64,000 nt of DNA from Sandaracinobacteroides saxicola (GCF_014117445.1 NZ_CP059851.1:2356001-2420000), one strand, 5' to 3'. Counted from the first letter of the stretch, positions 9,325 through 18,975 are shown. A program made the numbers and translations. The notes: generated by a model not told the origin, from the sequence alone.

Positions 9325-9938
9325 GCCTCATCGACAGCCTCGCCTATCAGCTCAAGCTGCGCCGCCTGCGCCGCAACGAGTATGAGAGCATGCCGCTGCG
9401 CCGCTGGTTCGCGCGCGATTTCGGGGTCGAGGTCGGCCTCTACAGCTATGGCTGCTTCGACCGCTGGCGCGTTCCGGCCCGCACCCGCATCGGCCGCTGG
9501 TGTTCCTTCGCCCCGACCGCCCGCGTGGTCGATGCCAACCACCTGCTCGGCGCGCTCTCCACCCACCCCTTCCTGTACGATCCGGCCTTCGGCGTCGCCA
9601 CCACCTCGCACATCGATCCCCCCTGGCTGGTGATCGAGGATGATGTCTGGCTCGGCCACAACGTCACCGTCACGCCGGGCTGCAAGTTCATCGGCCGCGG
9701 CGCCGTCATCGGCGCCGGCGCCGTCGTCACGCAGGATGTGCCCGCCTACAGCATCGTCGCCGGCCTTCCGGCAAAACCGCTGCGCATGCGCTTCGACCCC
9801 GGGGTGATCGCCGCCATCGAGGCCAGCCGCTGGTGGCTGCTCGACCGCGCCGGGCTCGCCGCGCTGGTCCGGCGGGACCCCGATCTCGTCTATCACCCCA
9901 GCGCCGCGGCGCTCGCCCGGCTCAAGGTGGCGGCATGA
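9321..9938 (+). CDS. CatB/LbH-type O-acetyltransferase
   Basis: A 205-residue protein with left-handed beta-helix hexapeptide repeats in its C-terminal half (VWLGHNVTVTPG, IGRGAVIGAGAVVTQDVPAY) and the typical ending SIVAGLPAKPLRMRF. The motif ANHLLGALSTHPF near residue 73 carries the His expected for catalysis in xenobiotic and sugar acetyltransferases. It probably adds O-acetyl groups to a sugar of the exopolysaccharide, using acetyl-CoA. The ATG overlaps the upstream stop codon, and the downstream glycosyltransferase overlaps in turn, so it belongs to the EPS operon. A serine acetyltransferase role is unlikely from the short N terminus and context. Confidence 0.85.
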   Translation: MSLIDSLAYQLKLRRLRRNEYESMPLRRWFARDFGVEVGLYSYGCFDRWRVPARTRIGRWCSFAPTARVVDANHLLGALSTHPFLYDPAFGVATTSHIDPPWLVIEDDVWLGHNVTVTPGCKFIGRGAVIGAGAVVTQDVPAYSIVAGLPAKPLRMRFDPGVIAAIEASRWWLLDRAGLAALVRRDPDLVYHPSAAALARLKVAA

Positions 9939-10858
9939 CCCCCCCCACGGCCCCCCGGGTTTCCATCATCATTCCGCATCTCAACCAGCTCGAGCAGCTC
10001 GTGCGCTGCCTGGCCTCGATCGACCGTCAGGACTATCCCCGCAGCCATATCCAGATCATCGTCGTCGACAATGGATCGCGCATCTCGCTTGCCCCGGTCC
10101 AGATCGCCCGGCCGGAGATCCTGTTTCTCCGCGAACCCACGCCCGGCCCCGGTCCGGCGCGCAACGCCGGCGTGGCGGCCGCCACGGGGGACATCCTGTT
10201 GTTCATCGATGCCGATTGCCGCGCCGCGCCGGGCTGGGTCAGCGCCGCCGTGGCGGCTCTGCGGGAACGCCCGGACGACGGGCTGGTCGGCGGCGATGTC
10301 CGCATCGATTTCGTCGATCCCAGGATCCTGACGGGGCTGGAAGCCTATGAGGCCGTGTTCGCCTACCGCCAGAAAATGTACATCCGGAAACAGAATTTCT
10401 CCGGCACCGGCAATCTGGGCATGTGGCGCCCGGTCCACGCCAGGGTCGGCCCGTTCAAGGGCATCGCCTTTGCCGAGGACCGCGACTGGGGCCAGCGCGC
10501 CACTACCATGGGCCTGCGTTTCTGCTATGCTCCCGACATGGTTGTCTATCACCCGGCACGCACGGACTTCCAGGGACTTGTCGCCAAATGGCGTCGCCAC
10601 ATCTCCCATGACTGGATGAAAAACAGCGGCAATCGCGTGCCCGCGCTGCGCTGGCTCGCGCTGGCGGCGGCGGTGTGGATGTCTGCATGGGTTGACAGTT
10701 GGCGCCTGCTGGTGTCACCCCGCCTGCACGGCTTGTCAAACCGCATCCGCGGCCTGTCGATTCTGTGGCGCATCAGGGCGTTTCGGGCACGGGAAATGCT
10801 CCGCGTCCTGAAAACCGGTGCGGGGGGTGCTTCGCTGGAATGGAACCGAATCGCGTGA
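9935..10858 (+). CDS. family 2 glycosyltransferase
   Basis: From the ATG at 9935 (overlapping the previous stop) the protein has 307 residues. The GT-A core is plain: VSIIIPHLNQLEQL at the N terminus, VVDNGS, then GPGPARNAGVAAATGD and the DXD-like metal site IDADCRAAPGW near residue 90. A later acidic motif (AFAEDRDWGQRA) matches the GT2 catalytic base region. The last 60 residues contain a hydrophobic, probably membrane-associated stretch. It should transfer one sugar onto the lipid-linked repeat unit of the EPS at the cytoplasmic face. Donor and linkage cannot be read from the sequence. Confidence 0.88.
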   Translation: MTPPTAPRVSIIIPHLNQLEQLVRCLASIDRQDYPRSHIQIIVVDNGSRISLAPVQIARPEILFLREPTPGPGPARNAGVAAATGDILLFIDADCRAAPGWVSAAVAALRERPDDGLVGGDVRIDFVDPRILTGLEAYEAVFAYRQKMYIRKQNFSGTGNLGMWRPVHARVGPFKGIAFAEDRDWGQRATTMGLRFCYAPDMVVYHPARTDFQGLVAKWRRHISHDWMKNSGNRVPALRWLALAAAVWMSAWVDSWRLLVSPRLHGLSNRIRGLSILWRIRAFRAREMLRVLKTGAGGASLEWNRIA

Positions 10859-11880
10859 CTGTTGCAACTCGACCGCGCCTCGCGGTGGTCATCATCAATT
10901 GGAACAGTGCTGAAAACAGCATCGAATGTCTCGAATCGCTGCTGCGATCGGATGCGCCCGCGCGGATCATCCTGGTGGACAACGCCTCAGAGGATGGTTC
11001 CATCGAAACCATCCTGCAATGGGCATCGGGCGAGCTGCCCTACCAGCCGCCCACGGGGCCGCTCGGTCGCCTGACCACGCCGCCGCTCCCCAAACCCATC
11101 GCCATCACCCGCCTGTCCGCGCAGGAGGCCGAGGCGGCAACCACGGTGGCCGACGGGATCACCATCATCGATGCCGGCAGCAACCGCGGCTTTGCCGGCG
11201 GCAACAATCTGGGCCTCCGCCACGCGCTCATCGATCCGGCCATCGCCTACTGCTGGTGTCTCAACAACGATACGGTGGTCGAAAAAAGCGCCGTCCGGGC
11301 GGTCGTCTCGCGCATGGATGCCACCCACCGCATCGGCATGTGCGGAACGGTCGTGCGCTATTATCACCGCCCCGGCACCTTCCAGGCGCTCAACGGCTCC
11401 CGCTTCCGGATGCTCACCGGCTCCAGCAACGGGATCGGTCGCGGCCAGCCGGTCAACCGGCCCTTCGATCCCCAGCGCGTCGCGCGCGAAACCGATTTCG
11501 TCCTCGGCGCCAGCCTGGTCGTCAGCCGCGCCTTCCTCGAAACCGTCGGCTTCATGGAGGAAAGCTATTTCCTCTATTTCGAGGAGATGGACTGGTCCGT
11601 GCGCAACCGCGGCCGCTTCGCCATCGGCTTCGCCCATGGCGCCATCGTCTATCACAAGGAAGGCGGTTCGATCGGCTCCTCCGGCAAGAAGGGCAACCGG
11701 TCCGACCTGTCCGAATATTATCTCATGCGCTCGCGCGTGAAATTCTACCGCCGCAATTTTCCGCTGCTCTGGCCGCTTCAATATCCTGTCGGCCTGATGC
11801 AGATCGCCCGGCGGGTGCTGCGCCGCCAGCCGAAGAAAGCCTGGATCATGACCCGCGCGCTGTTCGGTCTCGGCCGATAG
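10840..11880 (+). CDS. family 2 glycosyltransferase, rhamnosyltransferase-like
   Basis: The chosen ATG at 10840 gives 346 residues; a GTG at 10855, whose GTGA overlaps the previous stop, is an equally good start and fits the operon pattern. Motifs are LAVVIINWNS, ILVDNASEDGS, GFAGGNNLGLRHA, the metal-binding WCLNNDTVV, and FEEMDWSVRNRG. This is the layout of WbbL-type rhamnosyltransferases. A dTDP-rhamnose pathway is encoded downstream at 16683-20148, so dTDP-L-rhamnose is a reasonable donor, though this is inference. It is the last glycosyltransferase before the EpsD-like gene. Confidence 0.86.
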   Translation: MEPNRVTVATRPRLAVVIINWNSAENSIECLESLLRSDAPARIILVDNASEDGSIETILQWASGELPYQPPTGPLGRLTTPPLPKPIAITRLSAQEAEAATTVADGITIIDAGSNRGFAGGNNLGLRHALIDPAIAYCWCLNNDTVVEKSAVRAVVSRMDATHRIGMCGTVVRYYHRPGTFQALNGSRFRMLTGSSNGIGRGQPVNRPFDPQRVARETDFVLGASLVVSRAFLETVGFMEESYFLYFEEMDWSVRNRGRFAIGFAHGAIVYHKEGGSIGSSGKKGNRSDLSEYYLMRSRVKFYRRNFPLLWPLQYPVGLMQIARRVLRRQPKKAWIMTRALFGLGR

Positions 11881-11945
11881 GCAGGCGCGGCATTTACAAC
11901 AGCGGCCGGCTGCCTATGCTGCCGGCAAAAGGGAGGACAGCACAG

Positions 11946-12950
11946 ATGCTCGCAGGAACCAGACTTCGCACCCTCATGCTGATCGGCGTCGCGTCGATCG
12001 CGCTCGCCGCCTGCGGCGACAAGAAGGGCGACGGCGACAAGCCCGCTGGTCAGGTCGTCGCGTCGGTCAACGGCGAGGAAATCACCATCCACGAGCTGAA
12101 CGCCGAAATCGCCGGCTCGCCCTTCCCGCCCAACACGCCGCGCAAGGCAGCCGAGCAGCAGGCGCTGCAATCCATCATCACCCGCCGCCTGCTGATGGAT
12201 GTCGCCAAGGAAAAGAAGCTCGACCAGAACCCCGATTTCCTGATGCAGCAGCGCCGCGCCAACGAGCAGCTGCTGGTGCAGAGCTACCTCAGGACCATCA
12301 CCCAGGGCATCCCGCCGGTAACGCGCGAGGAAGCCGAGAAGTTCATGCGCGATTATCCGAACCTGTTCTCGGAACGGAAATTCTTCATCCTCGACCAGAT
12401 CCAGTTCCTGCGTCCCAAGAACATCGACCAGCTGCCGCTCGCCGGCGCCAAGACCATGGCCGATGTCGAGCGCGTGCTGATCAACGCCAATGTCGAGTAT
12501 CGCCGCCAGCCCGCCTCGCTCGACGCGCTGTCGGCGAACCCGGATTTCATCAATGAAGTGGTGAAGGTGGTTCAGAAGAACCCGGACGAGGTCTTCATGT
12601 TCGCCAACCAGCCGCAGGGCGCGCCCGCGCCGGTGGTGCTGATCAACAAGGTCACCGAACTGCGCACCATCCCCTTCACCGGCGAGCGCGCCATGGCGTT
12701 CGCGCAGAATTTCCTGATGCAGATCAAGGTCAACGGCACCCTGCAACAGCAGGTCGGCCAGCTGCGCGACAAGGCCAAGGACAAGATCACCTACCAGGCC
12801 GGCTATGCGCCGCCCGCCGCCGCCAAGCCGGCCGGCCCGGCGCAGCGTCCGAAACCCAGCGAGGTCGCCGATGAAGCCGCCAAGGATGGCCAGGACCGGC
12901 TGGCGACGCCCACCGAAAAGGCCTCGCAGAACATCGTTCCCAAAAGCTGA
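11946..12950 (+). CDS. epsD: EpsD-like peptidyl-prolyl cis-trans isomerase lipoprotein
   Basis: Starting at the ATG at 11946 (GGGAGGACA at 11931-11939), the protein has 334 residues. It has a lipoprotein signal (IALAACGDKK, Cys about residue 23). A SurA/PpiC-like layout follows: N-terminal SurA-N helices (VASVNGEEITIHELNAEI), a central region, then a tail rich in Ala, Pro and Lys. EpsD proteins belong to exosortase-linked EPS loci and are presumed periplasmic chaperones for the export machinery or the barrel. The parvulin core looks poorly conserved, so isomerase activity is uncertain. A 65-base gap precedes it, with no obvious terminator. Confidence 0.85.
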   Translation: MLAGTRLRTLMLIGVASIALAACGDKKGDGDKPAGQVVASVNGEEITIHELNAEIAGSPFPPNTPRKAAEQQALQSIITRRLLMDVAKEKKLDQNPDFLMQQRRANEQLLVQSYLRTITQGIPPVTREEAEKFMRDYPNLFSERKFFILDQIQFLRPKNIDQLPLAGAKTMADVERVLINANVEYRRQPASLDALSANPDFINEVVKVVQKNPDEVFMFANQPQGAPAPVVLINKVTELRTIPFTGERAMAFAQNFLMQIKVNGTLQQQVGQLRDKAKDKITYQAGYAPPAAAKPAGPAQRPKPSEVADEAAKDGQDRLATPTEKASQNIVPKS

Positions 12951-12961
12951 CGCCTGATCCC

Positions 12962-14284
12962 ATGACCCGCCTCCCCGCCCGGCTTCGGGCCATGCTCTCG
13001 CTCGACCGGCTGGGGGGCCAGGCCATCGCGGTCTTCGCGCTGAAGGGCATCGGCGCCGTCGCCAGCTTCGCCATCAGCTGGCTGATCGCCCATCATTTCG
13101 GCGCGCGCGGATCGGGGCTGTTCGGCATCGCCGTCACCACCACCACCTTCCTCGCCATGCTGCTGCTGTTCGGCCTCGATACCCAGCTGCTGCGGCTGGT
13201 CGCCGGCGACCTCAAGGTCGGCGACCGCCGCGCCGCCGACGCCGCCGTCCGCACCGTCACCCGCCTGCTGCTGGTCGCCGCGCCGCTGGTGGTGCTGCTG
13301 CTCTGGCTGCTGCGCACGCCGCTCGCCACCCGGCTGCTGGACCAGCCCGACGTCGCGCCCCTTCTCGCCATCATGCTCTGGGCCGCCCTCCCGCTCACCC
13401 TCGTCAAGCTCGCCTCGGTGGTGCTGCGCGCCCATGGCCATGTCTTCGCCTCGCAACTGGTGGACGGACCGCTCGGCACCGGGCTCGCCGCGGTCGCGCT
13501 CGCGGCCGCGCTGACACTCGGCCTGATCGCCGGCCTCACCCAGGTCGGCTGGTTCTATCTCGCGGCGCTCACCGTCGGCGCCGTCACCGGCTGGCTGCTG
13601 CTGCGCCGCCGCGCACCGCGCGCCGCGCCGGCGCTGCCGCTGCTGCCGCTCGCCCCGCTGCTGCTCGCCGGCCTGCCCGTGCTGATGTCGGCGCTCGCCA
13701 ACATCTTCACCGAATGGTTCACCACCGTGTCGCTCGGCGCCCACTGGCCGGCCGGAGAGGTCGGCATCTATCGGGTCGCCTGGCAGTTCGTCGCCGTTGC
13801 CGGCCTGGTGCAGGTTGCGATGGACGCCATCCTCGGCCCGCGCATCGCCGCCGCGGCGCGGGTCGGCGATATGGCGGAGATCGCCGCCACCGCGCGCAAG
13901 GGCTCGCTCGCCATGCTGCTGCTGTCGGCACCGCTGTTCCTCGCCTTCTTCGCCGCCCCCGGCCTCCTCATGCGTCTGTTCGGTCCGGAGTTCGTCGCCG
14001 GCGCCACCGCGCTCCAGGTGCTGGCGCTGGGCCAGCTCGTCCGCCTCGCCGCCGGGCCGCTCGGCACCATCATCATCATGACCGGCAACCAGCGCTGGAT
14101 CATCGCCTACGCCGCGCTCGGCGTGGCGCTCTGCATCGGCACTTGCGCGCTGCTCATCCCGGGCTATGGCGCTGTCGGCGCGGCCTGGGCTGCAACCATC
14201 ACCGTCGTCGTCCGTCATCTTGGTGCCTTCCTGATCGTGGAAAGGGTGATCGGCGTGAAACTGTTCAGAAAAGGCCCCGCGTGA
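12962..14284 (+). CDS. Wzx-like polysaccharide flippase (MOP superfamily)
   Basis: A 440-residue protein with about 12 to 14 hydrophobic segments and few charged residues. The start IAVFALKGIGAVASFAISWL and the helix pair around LLLFGLDTQLLRLVAGD are typical of O-antigen/EPS translocases in the MOP flippase superfamily. It would move undecaprenyl-linked repeat units across the inner membrane. It lies 11 bases after the EpsD-like gene and its stop overlaps the pyruvyl transferase start (GTGA). No Wzy-type polymerase is adjacent. Substrate cannot be read from sequence. Confidence 0.87.
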   Translation: MTRLPARLRAMLSLDRLGGQAIAVFALKGIGAVASFAISWLIAHHFGARGSGLFGIAVTTTTFLAMLLLFGLDTQLLRLVAGDLKVGDRRAADAAVRTVTRLLLVAAPLVVLLLWLLRTPLATRLLDQPDVAPLLAIMLWAALPLTLVKLASVVLRAHGHVFASQLVDGPLGTGLAAVALAAALTLGLIAGLTQVGWFYLAALTVGAVTGWLLLRRRAPRAAPALPLLPLAPLLLAGLPVLMSALANIFTEWFTTVSLGAHWPAGEVGIYRVAWQFVAVAGLVQVAMDAILGPRIAAAARVGDMAEIAATARKGSLAMLLLSAPLFLAFFAAPGLLMRLFGPEFVAGATALQVLALGQLVRLAAGPLGTIIIMTGNQRWIIAYAALGVALCIGTCALLIPGYGAVGAAWAATITVVVRHLGAFLIVERVIGVKLFRKGPA

Positions 14285-15450
14285 CCGTCCCGCCCTCAGA
14301 TCCCATCGACATCGGCCTTGCCTGGCACAGCGACTGCAACGGCAATCTGGGCGTCGGCGCGCTCACCGTCGGCAATATGGAACTTGCCCGCCGCGCCGCC
14401 GCGCGCGTCGGCCGCACGCCCCGCTTCCACCTGTTCCAACCCCTGGACCAGCGCGCGCCCTACATCCACCAGGACATCGTCCGCCGGCACGGCGTCAATT
14501 TCGCCTTCCTCGCCACCGCCGCCTTCGGCGCCATCCGCGATCTCGACGTCATGCTCGACATCGGCGCCGGCGACAGCTTCACCGACATCTACCCGGCAAA
14601 ACGCTACGCCATGCTGCTCGCCAGCAAATATCTGTGCTTCGCGGCGAACCGACCGCTCATCCTCTCGCCGCAGACCATCGGCCCGTTCAGCAGGCAGCCG
14701 CAGACCGCGCTCGCCGCCACCGCGGTCCGCCGCAGCCGCGCCGTCTTCGCGCGCGACCCGCTGTCGATGGCCGAACTCGCCCGCATCGCCCCCGGCACGC
14801 CGGCAACGCAGGTGGTGGACGTCGCCTTCGCCCTGCCGTTCGACCGCGCGCCAAAGGCCGCAACCCCGCGCGTCGGCCTCAACATTTCCGGCCTGCTCTA
14901 TGCCGGCGGCTACAGCGGCACCAACCAGTTCGGCACCCAGATCGACTACAAGGCCTTCACCCATGCGCTCATCGAGGCGTTCCTCGCCCGCCCCGGCCTC
15001 AGCGTCGAGCTGATCGCCCACGTCAACGCGCCCGAAATCCCGCGCGACGATGACGGCGCCGCCTGCGATGCACTGCACGCCCGCTATCCGGCCACCGTCC
15101 GCGTCCCCGATTTCGCCTCGCCATCGGCCGCCAAATCCCACATCTCCGGCCTCGATTTCCTCGCCGGCGCGCGCATGCATGCCACCATCGCCGCCTATTC
15201 CGCCGGCGTGCCCGTCGTCCCCATCAGCTACAGCCGAAAGTTCGAGGGGCTGTTCGGCGGCCTCGATTATCCCTGGCTCGTGCCCGTCAAGGGCCTCACC
15301 ACCGACGCCGCCGTCGCCTATGTCATGAACGCGTTCGACAATCGCGCCCAGCTCGCCGCCGACATCATGCGCGGCACGGACATCGTGGAGCGCGGCCTCG
15401 AAACCTATACCGCCACCCTTGTCGACATCTTCGCCACCCTGCCGCGATGA
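14281..15450 (+). CDS. polysaccharide pyruvyl transferase family protein
   Basis: The GTG at 14281 overlaps the flippase stop and gives 389 residues. The pyruvyl transferase family shows as LAWHSDCNGNLGVGALTVGN at the start, LDIGAGDSFTDIYP, LSPQTIGPF, ARDPLSMAEL, and the C-terminal motif LDFLAGARMHATIAAYSAGVPVVPISYSRK (given here in short pieces: the key residues are GARMH and the Ser-Tyr-Ser-Arg-Lys). These enzymes add ketal-linked pyruvate from phosphoenolpyruvate to EPS sugars, giving negative charge. The next gene, an FrhB-like protein, overlaps by four bases; that pair recurs in polysaccharide loci. Confidence 0.87.
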   Translation: MTVPPSDPIDIGLAWHSDCNGNLGVGALTVGNMELARRAAARVGRTPRFHLFQPLDQRAPYIHQDIVRRHGVNFAFLATAAFGAIRDLDVMLDIGAGDSFTDIYPAKRYAMLLASKYLCFAANRPLILSPQTIGPFSRQPQTALAATAVRRSRAVFARDPLSMAELARIAPGTPATQVVDVAFALPFDRAPKAATPRVGLNISGLLYAGGYSGTNQFGTQIDYKAFTHALIEAFLARPGLSVELIAHVNAPEIPRDDDGAACDALHARYPATVRVPDFASPSAAKSHISGLDFLAGARMHATIAAYSAGVPVVPISYSRKFEGLFGGLDYPWLVPVKGLTTDAAVAYVMNAFDNRAQLAADIMRGTDIVERGLETYTATLVDIFATLPR

Positions 15451-16664
15451 CCCATCCGCTTCCCCCCAGCCTCGCCCGCGTGATGCGCGGCCATGCCTGC
15501 AGCGGTTGCGGCGCCTGCGCCGGCCTCGAACCGGCCATCCACCTCGCCCGCGACGCGAAGGGCTGGTGGCGCCCGTACGCCAGCGCCCCCGTCTCCCCCG
15601 AAAGCGATGCCCGCCTCGCCGCCGTCTGTCCCGGCGCCACCGTCGCCCCCTGGGCAACCGCCCCGCACAGCGATCCGATCTGGGGCCCTTATCACCGCTG
15701 CCTCACCGGCCATTCGACCGATGCCGAACTGCGCCACGCCGCCTCCTCGGGCGGTGTCCTCTCCGCCCTTGCCCTCCACGCGCTGCAATCGGGCCTGGTG
15801 GACCGCATCCTTCATGTCGCCATGGACCCGGACGCGCCGCTCCTCACCCACATCGTCCGCTCGACGGGCCGCGCCGACGTGCTGCGCGCCGCCGGCTCCC
15901 GCTACGCCCCCGCCGCCCCGCTCGCCGAACTCAGCGCGGAGCTGGAAACCCCCGGCCGCATCCTGTTCATCGGCAAGCCGTGCGACGTCGGCGCCATGCG
16001 GCAACTCACCCGCCTCGACCCGACAATCGCCGCGCGCGTCCCCCTCATGCTCAGCTTCTTCTGCGCCGGCACACCCAGCCAGGACGGCACCGACCGCCTG
16101 ATCGACCGCATGGGCGCCGGCGAGCAACCGATCACCCATTTCCGCTATCGCGGCGACGGCTGGCCCGGTTTCGCCACCGCCCGCCACCCGGACGGCACCG
16201 CCCACTGCCTCAGCTACGCCCAAAGCTGGGGCGATGTGCTGTCGAAAGAGGTGCAGTTCCGCTGCAAGATCTGCCCCGACGCGATCGGCGGCGTCGCCGA
16301 TGTCGCCGCGGCCGACGCCTGGTATGGCGGCGAAACCGGCTATCCGGCGTTCGACGAGGCCGACGGCCGCAGCCTCATCCTCACCCGCACCCCGCTCGGC
16401 GACCGCCTCATCACCGATGCCGTCGCCGCCGGTCTCCTGGAAACCGCGCCGCTCGCCATCGGCGAGATCGTCAAGATGCAGCCGGCGCAAGCCACCCGCC
16501 GCCGCCTCCTCGTCTCCCGCCTCGCCGCCATGGCCGTCACCGCCCAGCCCCGCCCGCGCATGAACGGCCTCGCGCTGGCGCCGGCGGCCGCCACCGCCAC
16601 CCTCAGGGCACAGGCGAAATCCTTCCTGGGCACCGCCCGCCGCATCTTGCAGAACCGCCGTTAG
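15447..16664 (+). CDS. coenzyme F420 hydrogenase/dehydrogenase beta-subunit-like protein (FrhB family)
   Basis: A 405-residue soluble protein. The N terminus holds a cysteine cluster, HACSGCGACAG plus VCPGA near residue 55, likely for one iron-sulfur cluster. The FrhB N and C domains follow, with ASSGGVLSALALHAL, GKPCDVGAMRQL, FCAGTPS and a second cluster CKICPDAIGG near residue 275 leading to AADAW. Family members use flavin or F420 with iron-sulfur centres. In bacterial EPS loci they stand beside pyruvyl transferases and their reaction is unknown. It overlaps the upstream gene by four bases and is followed by the rhamnose genes after 18 bases. Confidence 0.82.
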   Translation: MTHPLPPSLARVMRGHACSGCGACAGLEPAIHLARDAKGWWRPYASAPVSPESDARLAAVCPGATVAPWATAPHSDPIWGPYHRCLTGHSTDAELRHAASSGGVLSALALHALQSGLVDRILHVAMDPDAPLLTHIVRSTGRADVLRAAGSRYAPAAPLAELSAELETPGRILFIGKPCDVGAMRQLTRLDPTIAARVPLMLSFFCAGTPSQDGTDRLIDRMGAGEQPITHFRYRGDGWPGFATARHPDGTAHCLSYAQSWGDVLSKEVQFRCKICPDAIGGVADVAAADAWYGGETGYPAFDEADGRSLILTRTPLGDRLITDAVAAGLLETAPLAIGEIVKMQPAQATRRRLLVSRLAAMAVTAQPRPRMNGLALAPAAATATLRAQAKSFLGTARRILQNRR

Positions 16665-16682
16665 ACCGTCAGGAACCCGATC

Positions 16683-17564
16683 ATGACCAACCGCAAAGGC
16701 ATCATCCTCGCCGGCGGCAGCGGCACCCGCCTCTACCCGCTCACCAAACCCGTCTCCAAACAGCTGATGCCGGTCTATGACAAGCCGATGATCTACTACC
16801 CGCTGTCGGTGCTCATGCTCGCCGGCATCCGCGACATCCTGATCATCACCACGCCGCACGACAGCGCCGCCTTCCAGGGCCTGTTCGGCGACGGCAGCGA
16901 TTGGGGCCTGTCGATCCAATACGCCGTGCAGCCCCACCCCGGCGGCCTGGCGCAGGCCTATCACATCGGCGCGGATTTCGTGGCCGGCCACCCCAGCACG
17001 CTGATCCTGGGCGACAATATCTTCTACGGCCACGGCCTCCCCGAACTGCTGGCCAGCGCCGACGCGCGAACCACCGGCGCCACCGTCTTCGGCTATTGGG
17101 TGAAGGATCCGCAGGCCTATGGCGTCGTCAGCTTCGGCGCCGACGGGCGCGCCGAGACCATCGAGGAAAAACCGGCGCAGCCGAAATCCAACTACGCCGT
17201 CACCGGCCTCTATTTCTATGATGAGCGCGCCGTTGACTACGCCCACGCCATCAAGCCGTCCCCCCGCGGTGAACTCGAAATCACCGACCTCAACCGGATG
17301 TATCTCGAGGCGGGCAGCCTCAACGTCGAAATGATGGGCCGCGGCTTCGCCTGGCTCGACACCGGCACGCACGCCAGCCTGCTCGATGCCGCCCTCTACG
17401 TCCGCATCGTCGAGGAACGGCAGGGCCTGAAAATCTCCTGCCCCGAGGAAATCGCCTGGCGCAAGGGCTTCATCAGCGCCGACCAGCTCGCCCGCATCGC
17501 CGAGCCCCTGCGCAAATCCGGCTACGGCGACTATCTGCTGCAACAGCTGGCGACCGCGCGATGA
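16683..17564 (+). CDS. rfbA: glucose-1-phosphate thymidylyltransferase
   Basis: A 293-residue RmlA of normal length. It opens with [16 protein letters not shown], followed by [19 protein letters not shown], the nucleotide-binding core of sugar nucleotidyltransferases. ILGDNIFYG near residue 108 gives the metal-binding Asp, and [20 protein letters not shown] near residue 160 is the RmlA signature. It makes dTDP-glucose from dTTP and glucose-1-phosphate, the first step to dTDP-L-rhamnose. It heads rfbA-rfbC-rfbD-rfbB, in which the first three genes overlap by four bases. Confidence 0.96.
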   Translation: MTNRKGIILAGGSGTRLYPLTKPVSKQLMPVYDKPMIYYPLSVLMLAGIRDILIITTPHDSAAFQGLFGDGSDWGLSIQYAVQPHPGGLAQAYHIGADFVAGHPSTLILGDNIFYGHGLPELLASADARTTGATVFGYWVKDPQAYGVVSFGADGRAETIEEKPAQPKSNYAVTGLYFYDERAVDYAHAIKPSPRGELEITDLNRMYLEAGSLNVEMMGRGFAWLDTGTHASLLDAALYVRIVEERQGLKISCPEEIAWRKGFISADQLARIAEPLRKSGYGDYLLQQLATAR

Positions 17565-18106
17565 TCGTCGAACCCCTCGCCCTGCCCGAGGTCAAGCTGA
17601 TCACGCCGCGCGTGTTCGGCGACGAGCGCGGCTTCTTCCTGGAAAGCTTCAACAGCGCCGCCTTCGCCATCCACGGCCTGCCGACCGAGTGGCAACAGGA
17701 CAACCACAGCCGCTCGCGCCGGGGCGTGCTGCGCGGCCTCCACTATCAGCTCACCAACCCGCAGGGAAAGCTGGTGCGCGTCACCAGCGGCGCCGTGTTC
17801 GACGTCGCCGTCGACATCCGCCGGTCCTCCCCCACCTATGCCCGCTGGTGCGGCGCGCTCCTCAGCGCCGAAAACCACCAGATGCTCTACGTCCCCCCCG
17901 GCTTCGCCCACGGCTTCCTGGTGGTCACCGACAGCGCCGACTTCCTCTACAAATGCACCACGCTCTGGCACGCCCCCTCCGACCGCGCGATCCGCTGGGA
18001 CGATCCGGCGCTCGCCATCGACTGGCCGTTCGAGGGCCTCCCCCCCGAACTCAGCGCCAAGGACGCCGCCGCCCCCCTGCTCGCCGACGCGGAGACCTTC
18101 GCATGA
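17561..18106 (+). CDS. rfbC: dTDP-4-dehydrorhamnose 3,5-epimerase
   Basis: A 181-residue cupin enzyme, the family's usual length. It contains [32 protein letters not shown] (catalytic His in GLHYQ near residue 62), [19 protein letters not shown] and [12 protein letters not shown]. It epimerises dTDP-4-keto-6-deoxyglucose at C3 and C5. Start and stop overlap rfbA and rfbD by four bases each, so the three are translationally coupled. Confidence 0.96.
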   Translation: MIVEPLALPEVKLITPRVFGDERGFFLESFNSAAFAIHGLPTEWQQDNHSRSRRGVLRGLHYQLTNPQGKLVRVTSGAVFDVAVDIRRSSPTYARWCGALLSAENHQMLYVPPGFAHGFLVVTDSADFLYKCTTLWHAPSDRAIRWDDPALAIDWPFEGLPPELSAKDAAAPLLADAETFA

Positions 18107-18963
18107 TCGCCCTCATCGCCGGTGCCGCCGGCCAGCTCGGCCGCGCGCTGCAGGCCACCGCCCCCGCCGGCGCCACCGTCATCGCCCCCGATGAAGCCCG
18201 CTTCGACATCCTCGACGCCGCCGCCGTCGATGCGATCATCGCCGAAACCCGCCCCACCCACCTGTTCAACGCCGCGGCGTACACGGCGGTGGACAAGGCC
18301 GAAACCGACGCCGACACCGCCCACCGCGTCAACGCCACCGCCGTCGCCACGCTGGCCACCGCTGCCCGAGCGCACGGCGCCAAACTGGTCCACATCAGCA
18401 CGGACTTCGTATTCGACGGCACCGCCTCCACCCCCTACCCGCCCGATGCCACCCCCAACCCCCTCGGTCTCTACGGCGCCACCAAACGCGCCGGCGAAAC
18501 CGCGGCGCTGGCCAACCCCGACGCCCTCATCGTCCGCACCGCCTGGGTCTATGCCGCGAAGGGCAACAACTTCGTCCACACCATGCTGCGTCTGATGCGC
18601 GAACGCCCCGAATTGCGCGTCGTCGCCGATCAGGTCGGCACCCCCACCCACGCCACCGGCCTCGCCCGCGCGCTCTGGGCCCTCGCCGCCGCCAACGCGC
18701 GCGGCATCTTCCACTGGACGGACGCCGGCGTCTGCAGCTGGTATGATTTCGCCGTCGCCATCCAGGAAGAAGCCCTCGCCCTCGGCCTCCTCGCCACGGC
18801 CATCCCCATCCTTCCCATCCGCACCACCGACTACCCCACCCCCGCCCGCCGCCCTGCCTACAGCGTCCTCGACAAGACCGATACCTGGGCCCTCACCGGC
18901 CCCGCCCTCCCCTGGCGCGCCGAACTCCGCCTCTGCCTGCAAGACATCCGCGATGCCGCATAA
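18103..18963 (+). CDS. rfbD: dTDP-4-dehydrorhamnose reductase
   Basis: From the ATG at 18103 (overlapping the rfbC stop) the product is 286 residues. It is a short-chain reductase of the RmlD type: N-terminal NAD(P)-binding GAAGQLG, AAYTAVDKAETD near residue 61, STDFVFDG, and the catalytic YGATKRAGE with Tyr and Lys near residue 125. It uses NAD(P)H to make dTDP-L-rhamnose, the end product. A GC-rich repeat follows before rfbB. Confidence 0.96.
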   Translation: MIALIAGAAGQLGRALQATAPAGATVIAPDEARFDILDAAAVDAIIAETRPTHLFNAAAYTAVDKAETDADTAHRVNATAVATLATAARAHGAKLVHISTDFVFDGTASTPYPPDATPNPLGLYGATKRAGETAALANPDALIVRTAWVYAAKGNNFVHTMLRLMRERPELRVVADQVGTPTHATGLARALWALAAANARGIFHWTDAGVCSWYDFAVAIQEEALALGLLATAIPILPIRTTDYPTPARRPAYSVLDKTDTWALTGPALPWRAELRLCLQDIRDAA

Positions 18964-18975
18964 ACCGCCCCAAAG

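Noticed and set aside
12803-14218. Minus-strand frame of 471 codons opposite the flippase
   Set aside because: Low-complexity, highly acidic and Gln-rich translation with no family resemblance, opposite a gene with full MOP flippase features.
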